Made by a program: the position numbers and the translations under genes | IMG/VR virus record: IMGVR_UViG_3300027659_000109 | Coordinates: 1-34,645 of that record | Strand: one strand, 5' to 3' | Origin: a virus | DNA: 34,645 nt | Part shown: positions 26,895 through 34,619 of the stretch, piece after piece | Numbering within the stretch: position 1 is the stretch's first letter | How the letters are laid out: each line of letters opens with the position of its first letter | Notes under the pieces: generated by a model | Databases searched by the model: none | Told to the model about the DNA's origin: nothing | The model's input: the letters and a program-made list of their open reading frames with translations, nothing else

Positions 26895-27304
26895 GCGAGC
26901 AAGATAAGTGCGTTTTTCTCGGTAGGTTCGGGGAATTTGATTTCAAACGACCCATCGAAAACAGAACGATCCGCGCCAAAATTCAACGCGCAAATCACGG
27001 AGTTGTTTTTCGAAGCGTTGTAGATAATCGCGCCGTGTGCCGTAAAGGATGCGCGGTCGATTTTGAGATCGTTGAACGTCACGAAAGCGCTGCGGCCTGC
27101 CATGCCGTTCTTGAAGCCTGTCAAGACGTAGCCGCCTCGCTCATAGCCTGGCCCGCTGACCTCGCCCGCCTCGGTGTAGTGCGCGAGTTCCGGCCCGATC
27201 GTTGCGCGGCTCGTATAGAGCGCGATCTTGTAGGTGTCAGTCGATTGGTGGATGCCGAGCAAAAATGCTTGCTTGGCTGAGAGTGCGATTCCTTGTGCTA
27301 TCAT
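26891..27304 (-). CDS. Conserved phage virion-associated protein of unknown function
   Basis: 137 residues. STDTYKIALYTSRATIGPEL followed by AHYTEAGEVSGPGYERGGYV is a pattern I recognise from many phage proteins that begin with a short helix, then DTFKIALYTS and EVSGTGYxAGG. Usually they are encoded among structural genes, with function unknown. The second half is beta-like (AFVTFNDLKIDRASFTAHGA). It is coupled to the portal gene and the fibre-like gene by ATGA overlaps (27301-27304, 26891-26894). Confidence 0.72.
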   Translation of the reverse strand: MIAQGIALSAKQAFLLGIHQSTDTYKIALYTSRATIGPELAHYTEAGEVSGPGYERGGYVLTGFKNGMAGRSAFVTFNDLKIDRASFTAHGAIIYNASKNNSVICALNFGADRSVFDGSFEIKFPEPTEKNALILLA

Positions 27305-29520
27305 TTTGATTTAAGTTGTGCGTAGCAGACTGCCGCGCGTTCGGTTGTGTCTGGAAATTCTGCAAGCATGGTGTCATCCGCCATACAGCGAGCAACGAAA
27401 TCTTTTTCAGACTCGCCGCCCGTAGGGGATGGAATGACAAACTCGGTCGGGCTTGGAATCGATAGGCTGGCAACCCGTCCGTGTGCGTCGCGTTGGAATT
27501 TCATGTTCAGGCCATTCTTGGCTGCTTCCTTTGCGGAGATGCGGCGCGCCTTGGCCGCTGCCCATGTCTGGCCAGCGTCACCGCCCCACAATGCCCATGC
27601 AATGCGGCCTGCGGACGGAAAGCCCTCCTCGCCTGGTTGAAAACCCTGCCCCTTCTTATCAACTTCGTGTCGTGAAAAATAGCTGTGCATGCGCTTCACA
27701 GTATCGTCAGGAAGGTTCTTCCCGTTTGATATGTCGCGAGCGCGTGCAACTCCGACATTCGTCCCGCCGCGATTGTATTTCGTACGCCACTCCAATCCCT
27801 TTTTTGCTTCGGCAACCATGCCAGAAGTCGGTTTGTTTTTGCCGTCCTCGAATTGCGAGGCTGTGGCCTGTTGCGGTGCGGGTGTCGGGGCTGGCTCTGC
27901 GTTCGTGATTTGGTTTGCGCTGGCTTCATCCATTCCAAAAACCGTGCGGAGAATAATACCAACCTGTTCGGGCGAAAGTTCGCCGCGTCCCATTGATGCG
28001 AGGATTCCCGAGAGCGCATCCGTGCCACCGATGCCGATGGTTTCGATGAGCGGAGCAACCTCGCCAATCTCAGGCGTAATGTCGATTGCTGACTCAGGCA
28101 CCGAATCAGAAATCCGGCTGGCTTGAATTTCAAATTCCTGCCCGAGTTCTTTTATCATGTTAGCCTCTTTCGCCCTTGCGCGAAGTGCTTCTTCGTAGTC
28201 CTCGCCAGCGTCCGAGTAAATCTGCCCGGCTGTTTTCAGTCCCGCTTTCCAGAGCGCGATGTCGGCAGTCGCTTCGCGTCCGTAATCGATGCTGACCTTT
28301 GCTGGCCAGCACCAGCGGCCGTCAAGCAAAAACTCCGAATCGTCAATCTCCCCACGCGCAGCGGCGTCGAGAAGGACGATGTTCTTAATGCGGTTGAGGA
28401 ATTGTGATTCCAGAAGCCCACGCCACCGAGCAAACGTGCGCTCGGCCATAGCTGCCTCCATGCGGGCCATGGGACCGCTCTTGTCTGCGTCGAACGCGAA
28501 GCCGTAGGGCAACCCGACGCTCATGCAGATGTGCGACTGCACGAGCCGGATGAACTCGCCGAACGCCCCGCCTGGGCGCTCGCTCTGGAACATTTCCATC
28601 TTCTCGCCAGGAGAGAGGTAATTGATCGCGCCGGGGTCGATATTCGAGAGCTTCTCGGTTTGGCCGTTGTCATTCCGTGAGCTGGTCGCGAAGTAGTCGG
28701 ATGCGTCCGCCGATCCGTTCTCGGTGGTGATGACGCCGGTTTGATATGATGCGTATTTGATTGCTTGGATCTCGGCCTTCAGTGCCTCTTGCAAGTCACG
28801 CGCGGCGTTGAGCGCCGTGGCAAATGCGGAGCGCCCGCGATATTCGTCCAGTCGCGTGGCGTCGAATAGATGGATGAACTCCGCGGCGTCGATGTCAGTC
28901 GAATCAATGTATTGGTTGTTTATCGTGCGGACGTAGATTTGATATTTCTCCGGCCTGCCGTATTCGTCCAGCATGATGCCGCCGATGTATTTGTCCGAGT
29001 CGATCAACCGATTGTAAGGCGATCCGATGCGGTCGGCCTCCACGCTCTGCAAGCGGAGTTCGCCGGCTTCGCGGACGATAACGAATCCGCAGTCGCCATC
29101 GCGTAGGATTGCCATGACAGCGAGTTGCAAGAGTGACGTGAAATCATGCCTCCGTAGGAAATCGCACTTGGCGCACCAGTCATTCCAGTATCGCTCAACC
29201 TGCGCGTCGAGGTCTTTGTTTCCGGTGCGGGCTTGGTAGGAGAGTCGGCCCGAGACGTAGGTGGCAAATTTCAGTAGTAACGAGCGCACCGGTGGGAAGT
29301 TGTCGGCAAGATCGCGAGCAGCGCGGATGAGCTTGTAACGCTCGGCTGTGCCGCTCGTGTCCTCGCCACCGGCAATGTTGCGCGATATGCCGCGCTTGCT
29401 GGATTCGAGCGCCGCGTCGAACCGCCCGAAATTGCGCAGGCGGTCTTGCGCAATCATGCGAGCCATTGCCGCCTTCGGTGCGACAACTGCCAGAGCGCGC
29501 GTAAAAAAGTCTTGTTTCAT
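27301..29520 (-). CDS. Portal protein, lambda gpB-like, with C-terminal extension
   Basis: 739 residues, longer than the about 500 typical of the family. Residues 1-500 show lambda-type portal patterns: YWNDWCAKCDFLRRHDFTSL, VIVREAGELRLQSVEADRIG, DATRLDEYRGRSAFATALNA, then VQSHICMSVGLPYGFAFDAD and MEAAMAERTFARWRGLLESQ. From about 559 a separate phage module begins: SGMVAEAKKGLEWRTKYNRG, ARARDISNGKNLPDDTVKRM, then FPSAGRIAWALWGGDAGQTW. The end (700-739) has EKDFVARCMADDTMLAEFPD, another recurrent phage tail segment. Portals form the dodecameric DNA gate. The extension is described elsewhere as a domain of phage head proteins, function unknown. The ATG has no SD. Confidence 0.9.
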   Translation of the reverse strand: MKQDFFTRALAVVAPKAAMARMIAQDRLRNFGRFDAALESSKRGISRNIAGGEDTSGTAERYKLIRAARDLADNFPPVRSLLLKFATYVSGRLSYQARTGNKDLDAQVERYWNDWCAKCDFLRRHDFTSLLQLAVMAILRDGDCGFVIVREAGELRLQSVEADRIGSPYNRLIDSDKYIGGIMLDEYGRPEKYQIYVRTINNQYIDSTDIDAAEFIHLFDATRLDEYRGRSAFATALNAARDLQEALKAEIQAIKYASYQTGVITTENGSADASDYFATSSRNDNGQTEKLSNIDPGAINYLSPGEKMEMFQSERPGGAFGEFIRLVQSHICMSVGLPYGFAFDADKSGPMARMEAAMAERTFARWRGLLESQFLNRIKNIVLLDAAARGEIDDSEFLLDGRWCWPAKVSIDYGREATADIALWKAGLKTAGQIYSDAGEDYEEALRARAKEANMIKELGQEFEIQASRISDSVPESAIDITPEIGEVAPLIETIGIGGTDALSGILASMGRGELSPEQVGIILRTVFGMDEASANQITNAEPAPTPAPQQATASQFEDGKNKPTSGMVAEAKKGLEWRTKYNRGGTNVGVARARDISNGKNLPDDTVKRMHSYFSRHEVDKKGQGFQPGEEGFPSAGRIAWALWGGDAGQTWAAAKARRISAKEAAKNGLNMKFQRDAHGRVASLSIPSPTEFVIPSPTGGESEKDFVARCMADDTMLAEFPDTTERAAVCYAQLKSK

Positions 29521-29521
29521 A

Positions 29522-29770
29522 TTAGGGTCGCTGTGTCGAAAATGCGGTGACGGTACGTTTCACTCTTGAACCACTTGCGTATTCGATGGCAGATTGCAAC
29601 TGCCCGACGATGTTCGAGACCTCGGTCAAATTGGCTCGAGTAAATGACCGTCCCGCGATGCTGTAACTCGCCCCCGCAACGGCGATTGCCTCAAGACATG
29701 CGATATATTTTTCCTGCAAGCTTTGAAGCGTCGCAAGCGGAAGTCCGAAGAAAGTGGAATTTTGCGCCAT
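29522..29770 (-). CDS. Head completion protein, gpW-like
   Basis: 82 residues with LQSLQEKYIACLEAIAVAGA, a GRSFTRANLTEVSNIVGQLQ segment and a basic Ser/Thr-rich tail. The arrangement of a first helix, a short GRSFT hairpin and a second helix matches gpW of lambda, which is 68 residues and sits between terminase and portal, as here. gpW plugs and stabilises the filled head before tail joining. It is one base from the portal gene. The match is structural-pattern level, backed by synteny. Confidence 0.78.
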   Translation of the reverse strand: MAQNSTFFGLPLATLQSLQEKYIACLEAIAVAGASYSIAGRSFTRANLTEVSNIVGQLQSAIEYASGSRVKRTVTAFSTQRP

Positions 29771-29785
29771 CCTTGGGCGCGGGTG

Positions 29786-29974
29786 TCAAAGAAGCCATGC
29801 AATAAACTTCCCTCGCGACTGCGTGCCGCGCTGAAGATCCAGCTTCCTCCATGACTCGGGCTGCATGGAGACAGAGCGTGTGACGGCTGTGCGGCCTCTG
29901 GCGTTGGCGTTCTTCTTTCCTTTCGGACGGCCCGCGCCTCTGCGCGGTCCGCCGTGGGTGGTGTTTTTTTTCAT
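29786..29974 (-). CDS. Small basic protein with GRPKGKKN motif
   Basis: 62 residues, strongly basic. The N-terminus THGGPRRGAGRPKGKKNANA contains the Gly-Arg-Pro AT-hook-like motif seen at the start of many phage small proteins, and the second half (RSVSMQPESWRKLDLQRGTQ) resembles a ribbon-helix-helix or arm-type DNA-binding segment. It may bind DNA or regulate expression, but no function is shown. Its start overlaps the preceding stop (ATGA, 29971-29974). Confidence 0.62.
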   Translation of the reverse strand: MKKNTTHGGPRRGAGRPKGKKNANARGRTAVTRSVSMQPESWRKLDLQRGTQSRGKFIAWLL

Positions 29975-30243
29975 AGCCAGAAAAGCCCTGTCTCGAAAAC
30001 GGTTTCTGTGATGCGCTGGATGTTGTCCTCGATCTCGCTGGGGTCATCGAGACCGCTGTTTTTTATAACGATTGCGTTGGTGTCTGTTGATTCCTCAAAT
30101 TCGATATCAGCGTCAGGATATTCGGCGAGGAGTGCTTTTGTATATTCCCGTTCCAGCGAATCTTTGACCTGGGCAAATTGCTCTTCGGTGTAGGTTGCGG
30201 ATGGGTCGATGCTGTTTTGGTCGTGGCGGATTGTGATTTTCAT
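29971..30243 (-). CDS. Hypothetical acidic protein, 90 residues
   Basis: 90 residues from ATG at 30241-30243, starting MKITIRHDQNSIDPSATYTE; an upstream in-frame start would give an unconvincing 30-residue extension. It is acidic (LLAEYPDADIEFEESTDTNA) with a helical centre (EEQFAQVKDSLEREYTKALL) and ends VFETGLFWL. Proteins with this alternating strand/helix pattern occur near terminase genes in phages without an assigned role. It is coupled to the small basic protein gene. Confidence 0.62.
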   Translation of the reverse strand: MKITIRHDQNSIDPSATYTEEQFAQVKDSLEREYTKALLAEYPDADIEFEESTDTNAIVIKNSGLDDPSEIEDNIQRITETVFETGLFWL

Positions 30244-30254
30244 ATTTTTGAGTG

Positions 30255-30572
30255 TTAAGAGATGGCGGCAATGAACCAGTTGTTGATTGCAGTTTTTTTG
30301 GCTCCGGTGATTCCACCGGCTGCGGGGGTCCATACAACCGAACCGGCGGCAGTTTCAACAACAACATCACACTGGCGAGGGATAGGTGTAGACATAGAAA
30401 TATATGCGCCGGAAACCTCGCTGATGCCGGGAGAGCCGATGGTCAGATATTTGCGGATAACGGTGGCGTCGTCTGATTTCCAATCACGAATTCCGGTGAT
30501 AGCAACTTTGTAGCATTTGGATCCTATTTTGATTTCGGTGGGTTTGTTGATTGGGATTTCAATGGTGTTCAT
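30255..30572 (-). CDS. Hypothetical protein downstream of large terminase, 105 residues
   Basis: 105 residues starting MNTIEIPINKPTEIKIGSKC, with ITGIRDWKSDDATVIRKYLT and a Gly-rich end region (SVVWTPAAGGITGAKKTAIN). It is a mixed strand/helix protein without recognised motifs. It begins a new group of genes after the 187-base gap behind the large terminase, and its leader contains A/T-rich DNA that could hold a promoter. The ATG follows an AACAAAATG context with no SD. Confidence 0.6.
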   Translation of the reverse strand: MNTIEIPINKPTEIKIGSKCYKVAITGIRDWKSDDATVIRKYLTIGSPGISEVSGAYISMSTPIPRQCDVVVETAAGSVVWTPAAGGITGAKKTAINNWFIAAIS

Positions 30573-30759
30573 TTTGTTGATTTGGTTTTTTTGTTTTCGT
30601 CGTCGGCGTGGTGCCTTCGATCTGGAATGACTATCTCACGCATTTGATTTTTTGTAAACAATTATTTTTCAAAAAGTGAAAATAATTTTTACCGCCCGCA
30701 GAGCCGCATGAACACTAGCGCGGCGGGCGGAGACCATTTTCGTGACGCCACGAAAATGG
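30573..30759. other. 187-base gap after large terminase with stacked inverted repeats
   Basis: The largest clear non-coding gap in the right half. Reading leftward it holds a perfect 13-bp hairpin over the terminase stop, an 8-bp GC-rich stem with a 23-base loop (30692-30730), an A/T-rich imperfect hairpin (about 30660-30690) and then the leader of the next gene. No small ORF of interest was seen. Confidence 0.6.
30692..30730 (-). terminator. Possible terminator, GC stem followed by A/T-rich DNA
   Basis: CCGCCCGC (30692-30699) and GCGGGCGG (30723-30730) pair perfectly over a 23-base loop. On the minus strand the stem is followed by TAAAAATTATTTTCAC, A/T-rich but without an uninterrupted T-tract, so a weak terminator is plausible and not certain. 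Confidence 0.4.
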
Positions 30760-30761
30760 TC
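30732..30761. repeat. Perfect 13-bp inverted repeat at the large terminase stop
   Basis: GACCATTTTCGTG (30732-30744), loop ACGC, CACGAAAATGGTC (30749-30761). It overlaps the terminase TGA (30760-30762). There is no T-run at once on either side; it could block transcription, stabilise mRNA or bind a protein. Confidence 0.85.
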
Positions 30762-32490
30762 ACTCCCCAATCGGCAAAACTCCCGCAAGCATAGCGGACG
30801 CAAGCGCGATACACTCGCAGTCGAAAAGATGGTTCGGCCTCCCGCCGATCCGCACCCAGCGCGACTCCACCTGTTTTGTTTTAGAGTTCACGATGTCCTT
30901 TTTCATTTCACTCACCATCTGCGCGCGGTAGTCGGTGGACGCATCCCTTGGAGTTTCCCACTTCGGCATTGCGTCCGGCTGGCGGATTGCGGCCAGCTTG
31001 TCCTTGATCTTTTCGTTCGAGTAAAAAAAGTAGAACGCCCTGAGATTGTCCGATCCGGCGACGGCCGTCTCGATCTTCGACACGAATTTTTTCACGCGCC
31101 GCCCGCTCCCGTCGATATGCGAGAATCCATCCTGTCCCGATCCGTGCGATGCCGTCCAGCCGTTGCGCGCGCATCGCTCGTAAACAAGCGGCGTGTCGTA
31201 TCCCGCGTCAATGACGACGCTCCGCCCTGGCACGTTGTACTGAAGCCCGAGGGATTCAATAGTCTCCCACGTCAGGATTTTTCCTTCTGACAAAAGCATG
31301 GATGACCCATCCGCACGGAAGGCGCGGATGACATACCAGAAGTGATCGCGCTGTTTGTCCACGCATAAAAAGCGCCGGTGCTCGCCGTCGATCTTCTGCC
31401 CGTCGAGAAAATCAAGTTTCGAATAATCTCCGGCGGTAATCTCCGGCAGGTCTGAAACAATCTCCTCCTGCCACGTCTGCGCCTTGCGCTTTTGAATAAA
31501 TTGCTTCAGCGGTTCGAGGTTGCCGTTGCCCTTGGCTTCGCTGGCTTCCAGAAACTCTTTGACGATGGAGAACCACGGAATCCACCATACGCCGTAGGCT
31601 GGCACTTCAAACGAGCGGTGGCCACGCACGGGGTTCGGGTTGAGAGCGCGGAAGCTCGCGCCGGTCGATAGCCCACGCCGCACTGCGGCGGTGTCGGCAA
31701 ATTGAACTTTGCAATGCTCGCACTCCATCCGCACCGAATCTTGCACGGCATCCCAAAGCATCTCGCCCGCTGCGTTCTTCGGTTGCTCAAACTTGATCGC
31801 GTCGAACGTGTACCGCTGCCACGCCTGGCAATGCGGACATTCCCAGCCCCAGACTTCGCGCGTGCCGCTGTCCCACTCGTGCTCCATCTCATCCGTGCTG
31901 CCGCCGCCCTGCGAGCACAGGAACGTCTTGCGGTTCCAGCGGTCGTGATGTCGGGCTTTGAGTTCCTTAATCATCCCATCCTTCCACCGCCAGACCTCAT
32001 CGCCAATGCAATAGCGCATGGATTTCTCCTGGAGGTTGGTCATGTTCGCGCCGCCCGCGAAAAGAACCATGTGCGGAAAGAAGATCGTCGTCTTGCGTAA
32101 TGCATGCCGATCCTCGGGGAACAAGGCGCGGACTGGTTCGCACTCTCGAAAAATCGGAAGCAATCGCGACTCCGTCCAGTCCTTCACCATGTCGTCAGTC
32201 TGCCCCACGAAAAGCGTCGGCCCTGGCTTCTGCGCGACTATGAAACACGCGAGGGTTTCCATCATGGTCGTCTTGCCAGCTCCGGTGCTCGCGCGGAGAA
32301 AGACCTGCGTGGCTTCGTCGTCTGTCACGGCGAGCAAGACATCGTTCATCCACGGCGCAACCGTGCGGTCAAACCGGCTCGCGCGGTCTGAGTTCGGAAA
32401 GCGCACATGCGACTCAGCCCAGTCGAGAATCGTCCCGTCGTAGGCGAGTTTGATCCCCTCGGCTGTGCCTGCGCGTTTCGATCCGCTCAT
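30760..32490 (-). CDS. Terminase large subunit, GpA family
   Basis: 576 residues. The ATPase motor shows Walker A RASTGAGKTT (66-75) and a Walker B region YCIGDE (160-165). A zinc ribbon-like pair follows: CPHC at 218-221 and CEHC at 257-260, typical of GpA/lambda-type terminases. The nuclease half has RRFLCVDKQRD (Asp378) and SVVIDAGYDT (Asp428, Asp432), the acidic residues expected in the RNase H-like fold. It cuts concatemers and drives DNA into the head together with the Nu1-like small subunit encoded just upstream. The start is four bases into the preceding stop (32487-32490). Lambda-type packaging with cohesive ends would fit, but is not shown. Confidence 0.94.
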   Translation of the reverse strand: MSGSKRAGTAEGIKLAYDGTILDWAESHVRFPNSDRASRFDRTVAPWMNDVLLAVTDDEATQVFLRASTGAGKTTMMETLACFIVAQKPGPTLFVGQTDDMVKDWTESRLLPIFRECEPVRALFPEDRHALRKTTIFFPHMVLFAGGANMTNLQEKSMRYCIGDEVWRWKDGMIKELKARHHDRWNRKTFLCSQGGGSTDEMEHEWDSGTREVWGWECPHCQAWQRYTFDAIKFEQPKNAAGEMLWDAVQDSVRMECEHCKVQFADTAAVRRGLSTGASFRALNPNPVRGHRSFEVPAYGVWWIPWFSIVKEFLEASEAKGNGNLEPLKQFIQKRKAQTWQEEIVSDLPEITAGDYSKLDFLDGQKIDGEHRRFLCVDKQRDHFWYVIRAFRADGSSMLLSEGKILTWETIESLGLQYNVPGRSVVIDAGYDTPLVYERCARNGWTASHGSGQDGFSHIDGSGRRVKKFVSKIETAVAGSDNLRAFYFFYSNEKIKDKLAAIRQPDAMPKWETPRDASTDYRAQMVSEMKKDIVNSKTKQVESRWVRIGGRPNHLFDCECIALASAMLAGVLPIGE

Positions 32491-32705
32491 TTCATTCCGA
32501 AAATTGATTTCAGCGCCTCAACCTGATCATTTGGTTGATCCCGACAATATGGTCCGTCTGACTCAATTTCTCCGTCGAAGTAAGCAACGTCCCACGTCGT
32601 CTCAAACATCTTCCGAAGACCGCGCGCGGTCATTGTGACGTTGCCATCGCCGTCGAATGACGGGTTGCGTTTGACATAGATTTTCCAGAGTTGTGAGCGT
32701 GTCAT
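32487..32705 (-). CDS. Small protein between the terminase genes
   Basis: 72 residues starting MTRSQLWKIYVKRNPSFDGD, with GNVTMTARGLRKMFETTWDV and an acidic C-terminal half (DGEIESDGPYCRDQPNDQVE). The N-terminal pattern SQLWKIYVKRNPSF followed by MTARGLRKMFETTWD recurs in small phage proteins next to terminases, function unknown. Both ends overlap neighbours in ATGA (32702-32705, 32487-32490), so expression is coupled to both terminase subunits. Confidence 0.65.
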   Translation of the reverse strand: MTRSQLWKIYVKRNPSFDGDGNVTMTARGLRKMFETTWDVAYFDGEIESDGPYCRDQPNDQVEALKSIFGMK

Positions 32706-33283
32706 GGCTTTTCGAGTTCGTCTTTTATTTCGGAGAGGATTTGTTGCGTGCGCTCGTGCAGCTTCTTTCGCAAGGTCACTTCGTCGAGCCCTGCCAGCGC
32801 CCCGCTTGCGTCATTGACAAGCGCGGCGAGCTTGGCGGTGAATACGGCTCCGATCCGGATGCCGTCTTCGCGCACTTGAGCTTTCGGCTCGTAGTCGCCC
32901 TTCAGAATCGCGAGTTGCATTTCCAGCTTCTCGCATTCGAGGAGCGCCTTCTTTGTCCGTGCTTCGTTGTAATCAGCCGGTGTGCGCTCTTCCAAAAACT
33001 TTTTGCGCCAGGCGGTCGCCGATTCTACGCTGTCCATCGGCATGCCCTGCTTTACCATTTTGTGGATGTTCGGCTGTGTCATGCCCCACAGCTCCGCAAG
33101 CTCGGCCTGTGTCAGTTTCTTTTTTCCGTCACGCTGCTCTGCAAACTCTGCCGCGATCTTCGACTCTCGCGCCGTCAGCGTCTTGCCGTCCTTCAGCTTT
33201 TGCAGGATGTTTTTAAACTCGGCTTCGCGGATCTTGCGCGAGAGGTCGGGAGCGGGTTGTGGTGGTGGGAATTTCTTTTTCAT
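32702..33283 (-). CDS. Terminase small subunit, Nu1-like
   Basis: 193 residues from ATG at 33281-33283; an upstream start in the same frame would read an Arg-rich segment inside the methyltransferase gene, so it is rejected. After a Pro-rich N-terminus there is a winged-helix type HTH (KKKLTQAELAELWGMTQPNI, then HKMVKQGMP) as in Nu1, and then a helix-rich segment with TKKALLECEKLEMQLAILKG and DYEPKAQVREDGIRIGAVF, a hallmark of the Nu1 family. The HTH would recognise the packaging site and the helices oligomerise. The start overlaps the methyltransferase stop (33280-33283). Confidence 0.87.
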   Translation of the reverse strand: MKKKFPPPQPAPDLSRKIREAEFKNILQKLKDGKTLTARESKIAAEFAEQRDGKKKLTQAELAELWGMTQPNIHKMVKQGMPMDSVESATAWRKKFLEERTPADYNEARTKKALLECEKLEMQLAILKGDYEPKAQVREDGIRIGAVFTAKLAALVNDASGALAGLDEVTLRKKLHERTQQILSEIKDELEKP

Positions 33284-34572
33284 GCCAGGCGCTTGGGTTC
33301 TTTGCCGGTGGCGTCGGCCCAGCGCTGGATTGCCACGGCGACATAGGCGGGCGAGATTTCGATGGCGCGGCATTTGCGGCCAAGCTGCTCGCATGCGATG
33401 ATGGTTGTTCCGCTGCCGCTAAAGGGTTCGGCAATAATGTCTCCAGGATTTGTCATTGCTTGCGCGTAATCTTCAACAATGCGAATTGGAAACATTGCTG
33501 GGTGAGAGGTATCTAAATTTCGCGCTAATTGCGGAGGAACTCGTTCTATCGTTCCAAGCTCCCGCATTGGTCTAATTTTAATTGCTCCTTTCTTTTTCGT
33601 AGTTCCGTCTCTTCCTCGGTCATAAACATGGGAATCCACGCTTCCAGCATCTTTGTTTGGGATTGTTGGAATCAGGTCTTTTGGCTTTTCTCCAAAAATA
33701 AAAATCCATTCATGCTCTATCGGAAACATTGCAGTTAGTTTTCCAACTGCTCCATTTTGCCCTTGATCCCATACATTCCAACTTAACAATTTATATCCGC
33801 ATGCCTTTGCAGCGGAAATGTATGTCTGCCAATATTCGACAACCTCTCCTTGGTGTCTTTTTATCCCAAGATTTACAACTTGATAATTTGCGTGAGGCTT
33901 GAACGCAGTTATAAATTGACAAAGGTTTTCTACAGAAAGATCACCGCCTTTATATTCACGCATATCCGCATAAGGGGGTGATGTAAATAAAAGCTCCGCC
34001 TTCTCTCCGCCCATGAGCTTTGCCACATGCTCTGGGATCGTGGAGTCGCCGCACAGAATCCGATGCTCTCCAAGCTCCCAAAGCTGCCCAGGCTCGACGC
34101 CCCACTTGGCGCGGAGTTCGTCGGCCTTATCGATCTGCGGTTCAGCGTCAGCGTCTGAGGTTTCGGGTTCATCTTCCATGTCGAGGCCAGCGAGGTCTTC
34201 CGAGCCAAAACCAATGCTGTCCAGATCAAAATCAAGGTCTCCAAGGTCGGCAAGTTCCAACTTTAAAATCTCTTGATCCCACCCACCGCCGATCTCCGCC
34301 AGCCTATTGTCCGCGAGGATGTAGGCGCGGCGTTGCGTGTCCGTAAGGTGTCCGAGCCGGATGCACGGCACGTCCTTCAGCTCCAACTTCTGCGCTGCCA
34401 TCACGCGACCGTGCCCGGCGATGATGCCGTTGTCTTTATCGATGAGCACCGGATTGTTAAATCCAAACTCGCGGATGCTGCCTGCAAGTTTTGAGACCTG
34501 CGCGGCATCGTGCTTCTTCGCATTTCGTGCGTAGGGGATGAGTTTTTCGGTCAAGATTTGTTCGATCTTCAT
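33280..34572 (-). CDS. ParB-like domain fused to DNA adenine/N4-cytosine methyltransferase
   Basis: 430 residues. Residues 1-110 are a ParB/Srx-type domain: IREFGFNNPVLIDKDNGIIA followed by GHGR (53-56) and HLTDTQRRAYILADNRLAE. The middle to end is a DNA methyltransferase with motif IV TSPPYADM (197-204) and, near residue 390, motif I EPFSGSGTTIIACEQLG and the EISPAY acidic motif. The order motif IV before motif I is the beta class, which methylates adenine N6 or cytosine N4. This fusion is common in phages upstream of terminase genes. It probably protects phage DNA or marks packaging DNA. The start is coupled to a 16-codon ORF (ATGA). Confidence 0.88.
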   Translation of the reverse strand: MKIEQILTEKLIPYARNAKKHDAAQVSKLAGSIREFGFNNPVLIDKDNGIIAGHGRVMAAQKLELKDVPCIRLGHLTDTQRRAYILADNRLAEIGGGWDQEILKLELADLGDLDFDLDSIGFGSEDLAGLDMEDEPETSDADAEPQIDKADELRAKWGVEPGQLWELGEHRILCGDSTIPEHVAKLMGGEKAELLFTSPPYADMREYKGGDLSVENLCQFITAFKPHANYQVVNLGIKRHQGEVVEYWQTYISAAKACGYKLLSWNVWDQGQNGAVGKLTAMFPIEHEWIFIFGEKPKDLIPTIPNKDAGSVDSHVYDRGRDGTTKKKGAIKIRPMRELGTIERVPPQLARNLDTSHPAMFPIRIVEDYAQAMTNPGDIIAEPFSGSGTTIIACEQLGRKCRAIEISPAYVAVAIQRWADATGKEPKRLA

Positions 34573-34619
34573 AGGGTTTTTGTGGATTTTTTATAACTCG
34601 GCATTTTTTGCCTATTCAT
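34569..34619 (-). CDS. Possible 16-residue leader peptide before the methyltransferase
   Basis: ATG at 34617-34619 opens MNRQKMPSYKKSTKTL, ending with TGA overlapping the methyltransferase ATG (34569-34572). GGAAG lies six bases before the ATG, one of the few SD-like signals in the window. The peptide is basic (five Lys, one Arg). An in-frame TAA lies 24 bases upstream of the ATG, so this is not the end of a larger gene unless it starts at an unusual codon. It may couple translation into the methyltransferase. Confidence 0.25.
   Translation of the reverse strand: MNRQKMPSYKKSTKTL

Noticed and set aside
32693-33346. Long plus-strand open frame opposite the small terminase gene
   Set aside because: It is a mirror of a high-confidence Nu1-like gene; its translation is Arg/Leu/Cys-rich with no recognisable domain.
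32702-33394. Longer 230-residue start for the small terminase
   Set aside because: The extra N-terminal 37 residues are Arg-rich shadow of the methyltransferase gene, while the ATG at 33283 forms the usual ATGA overlap.
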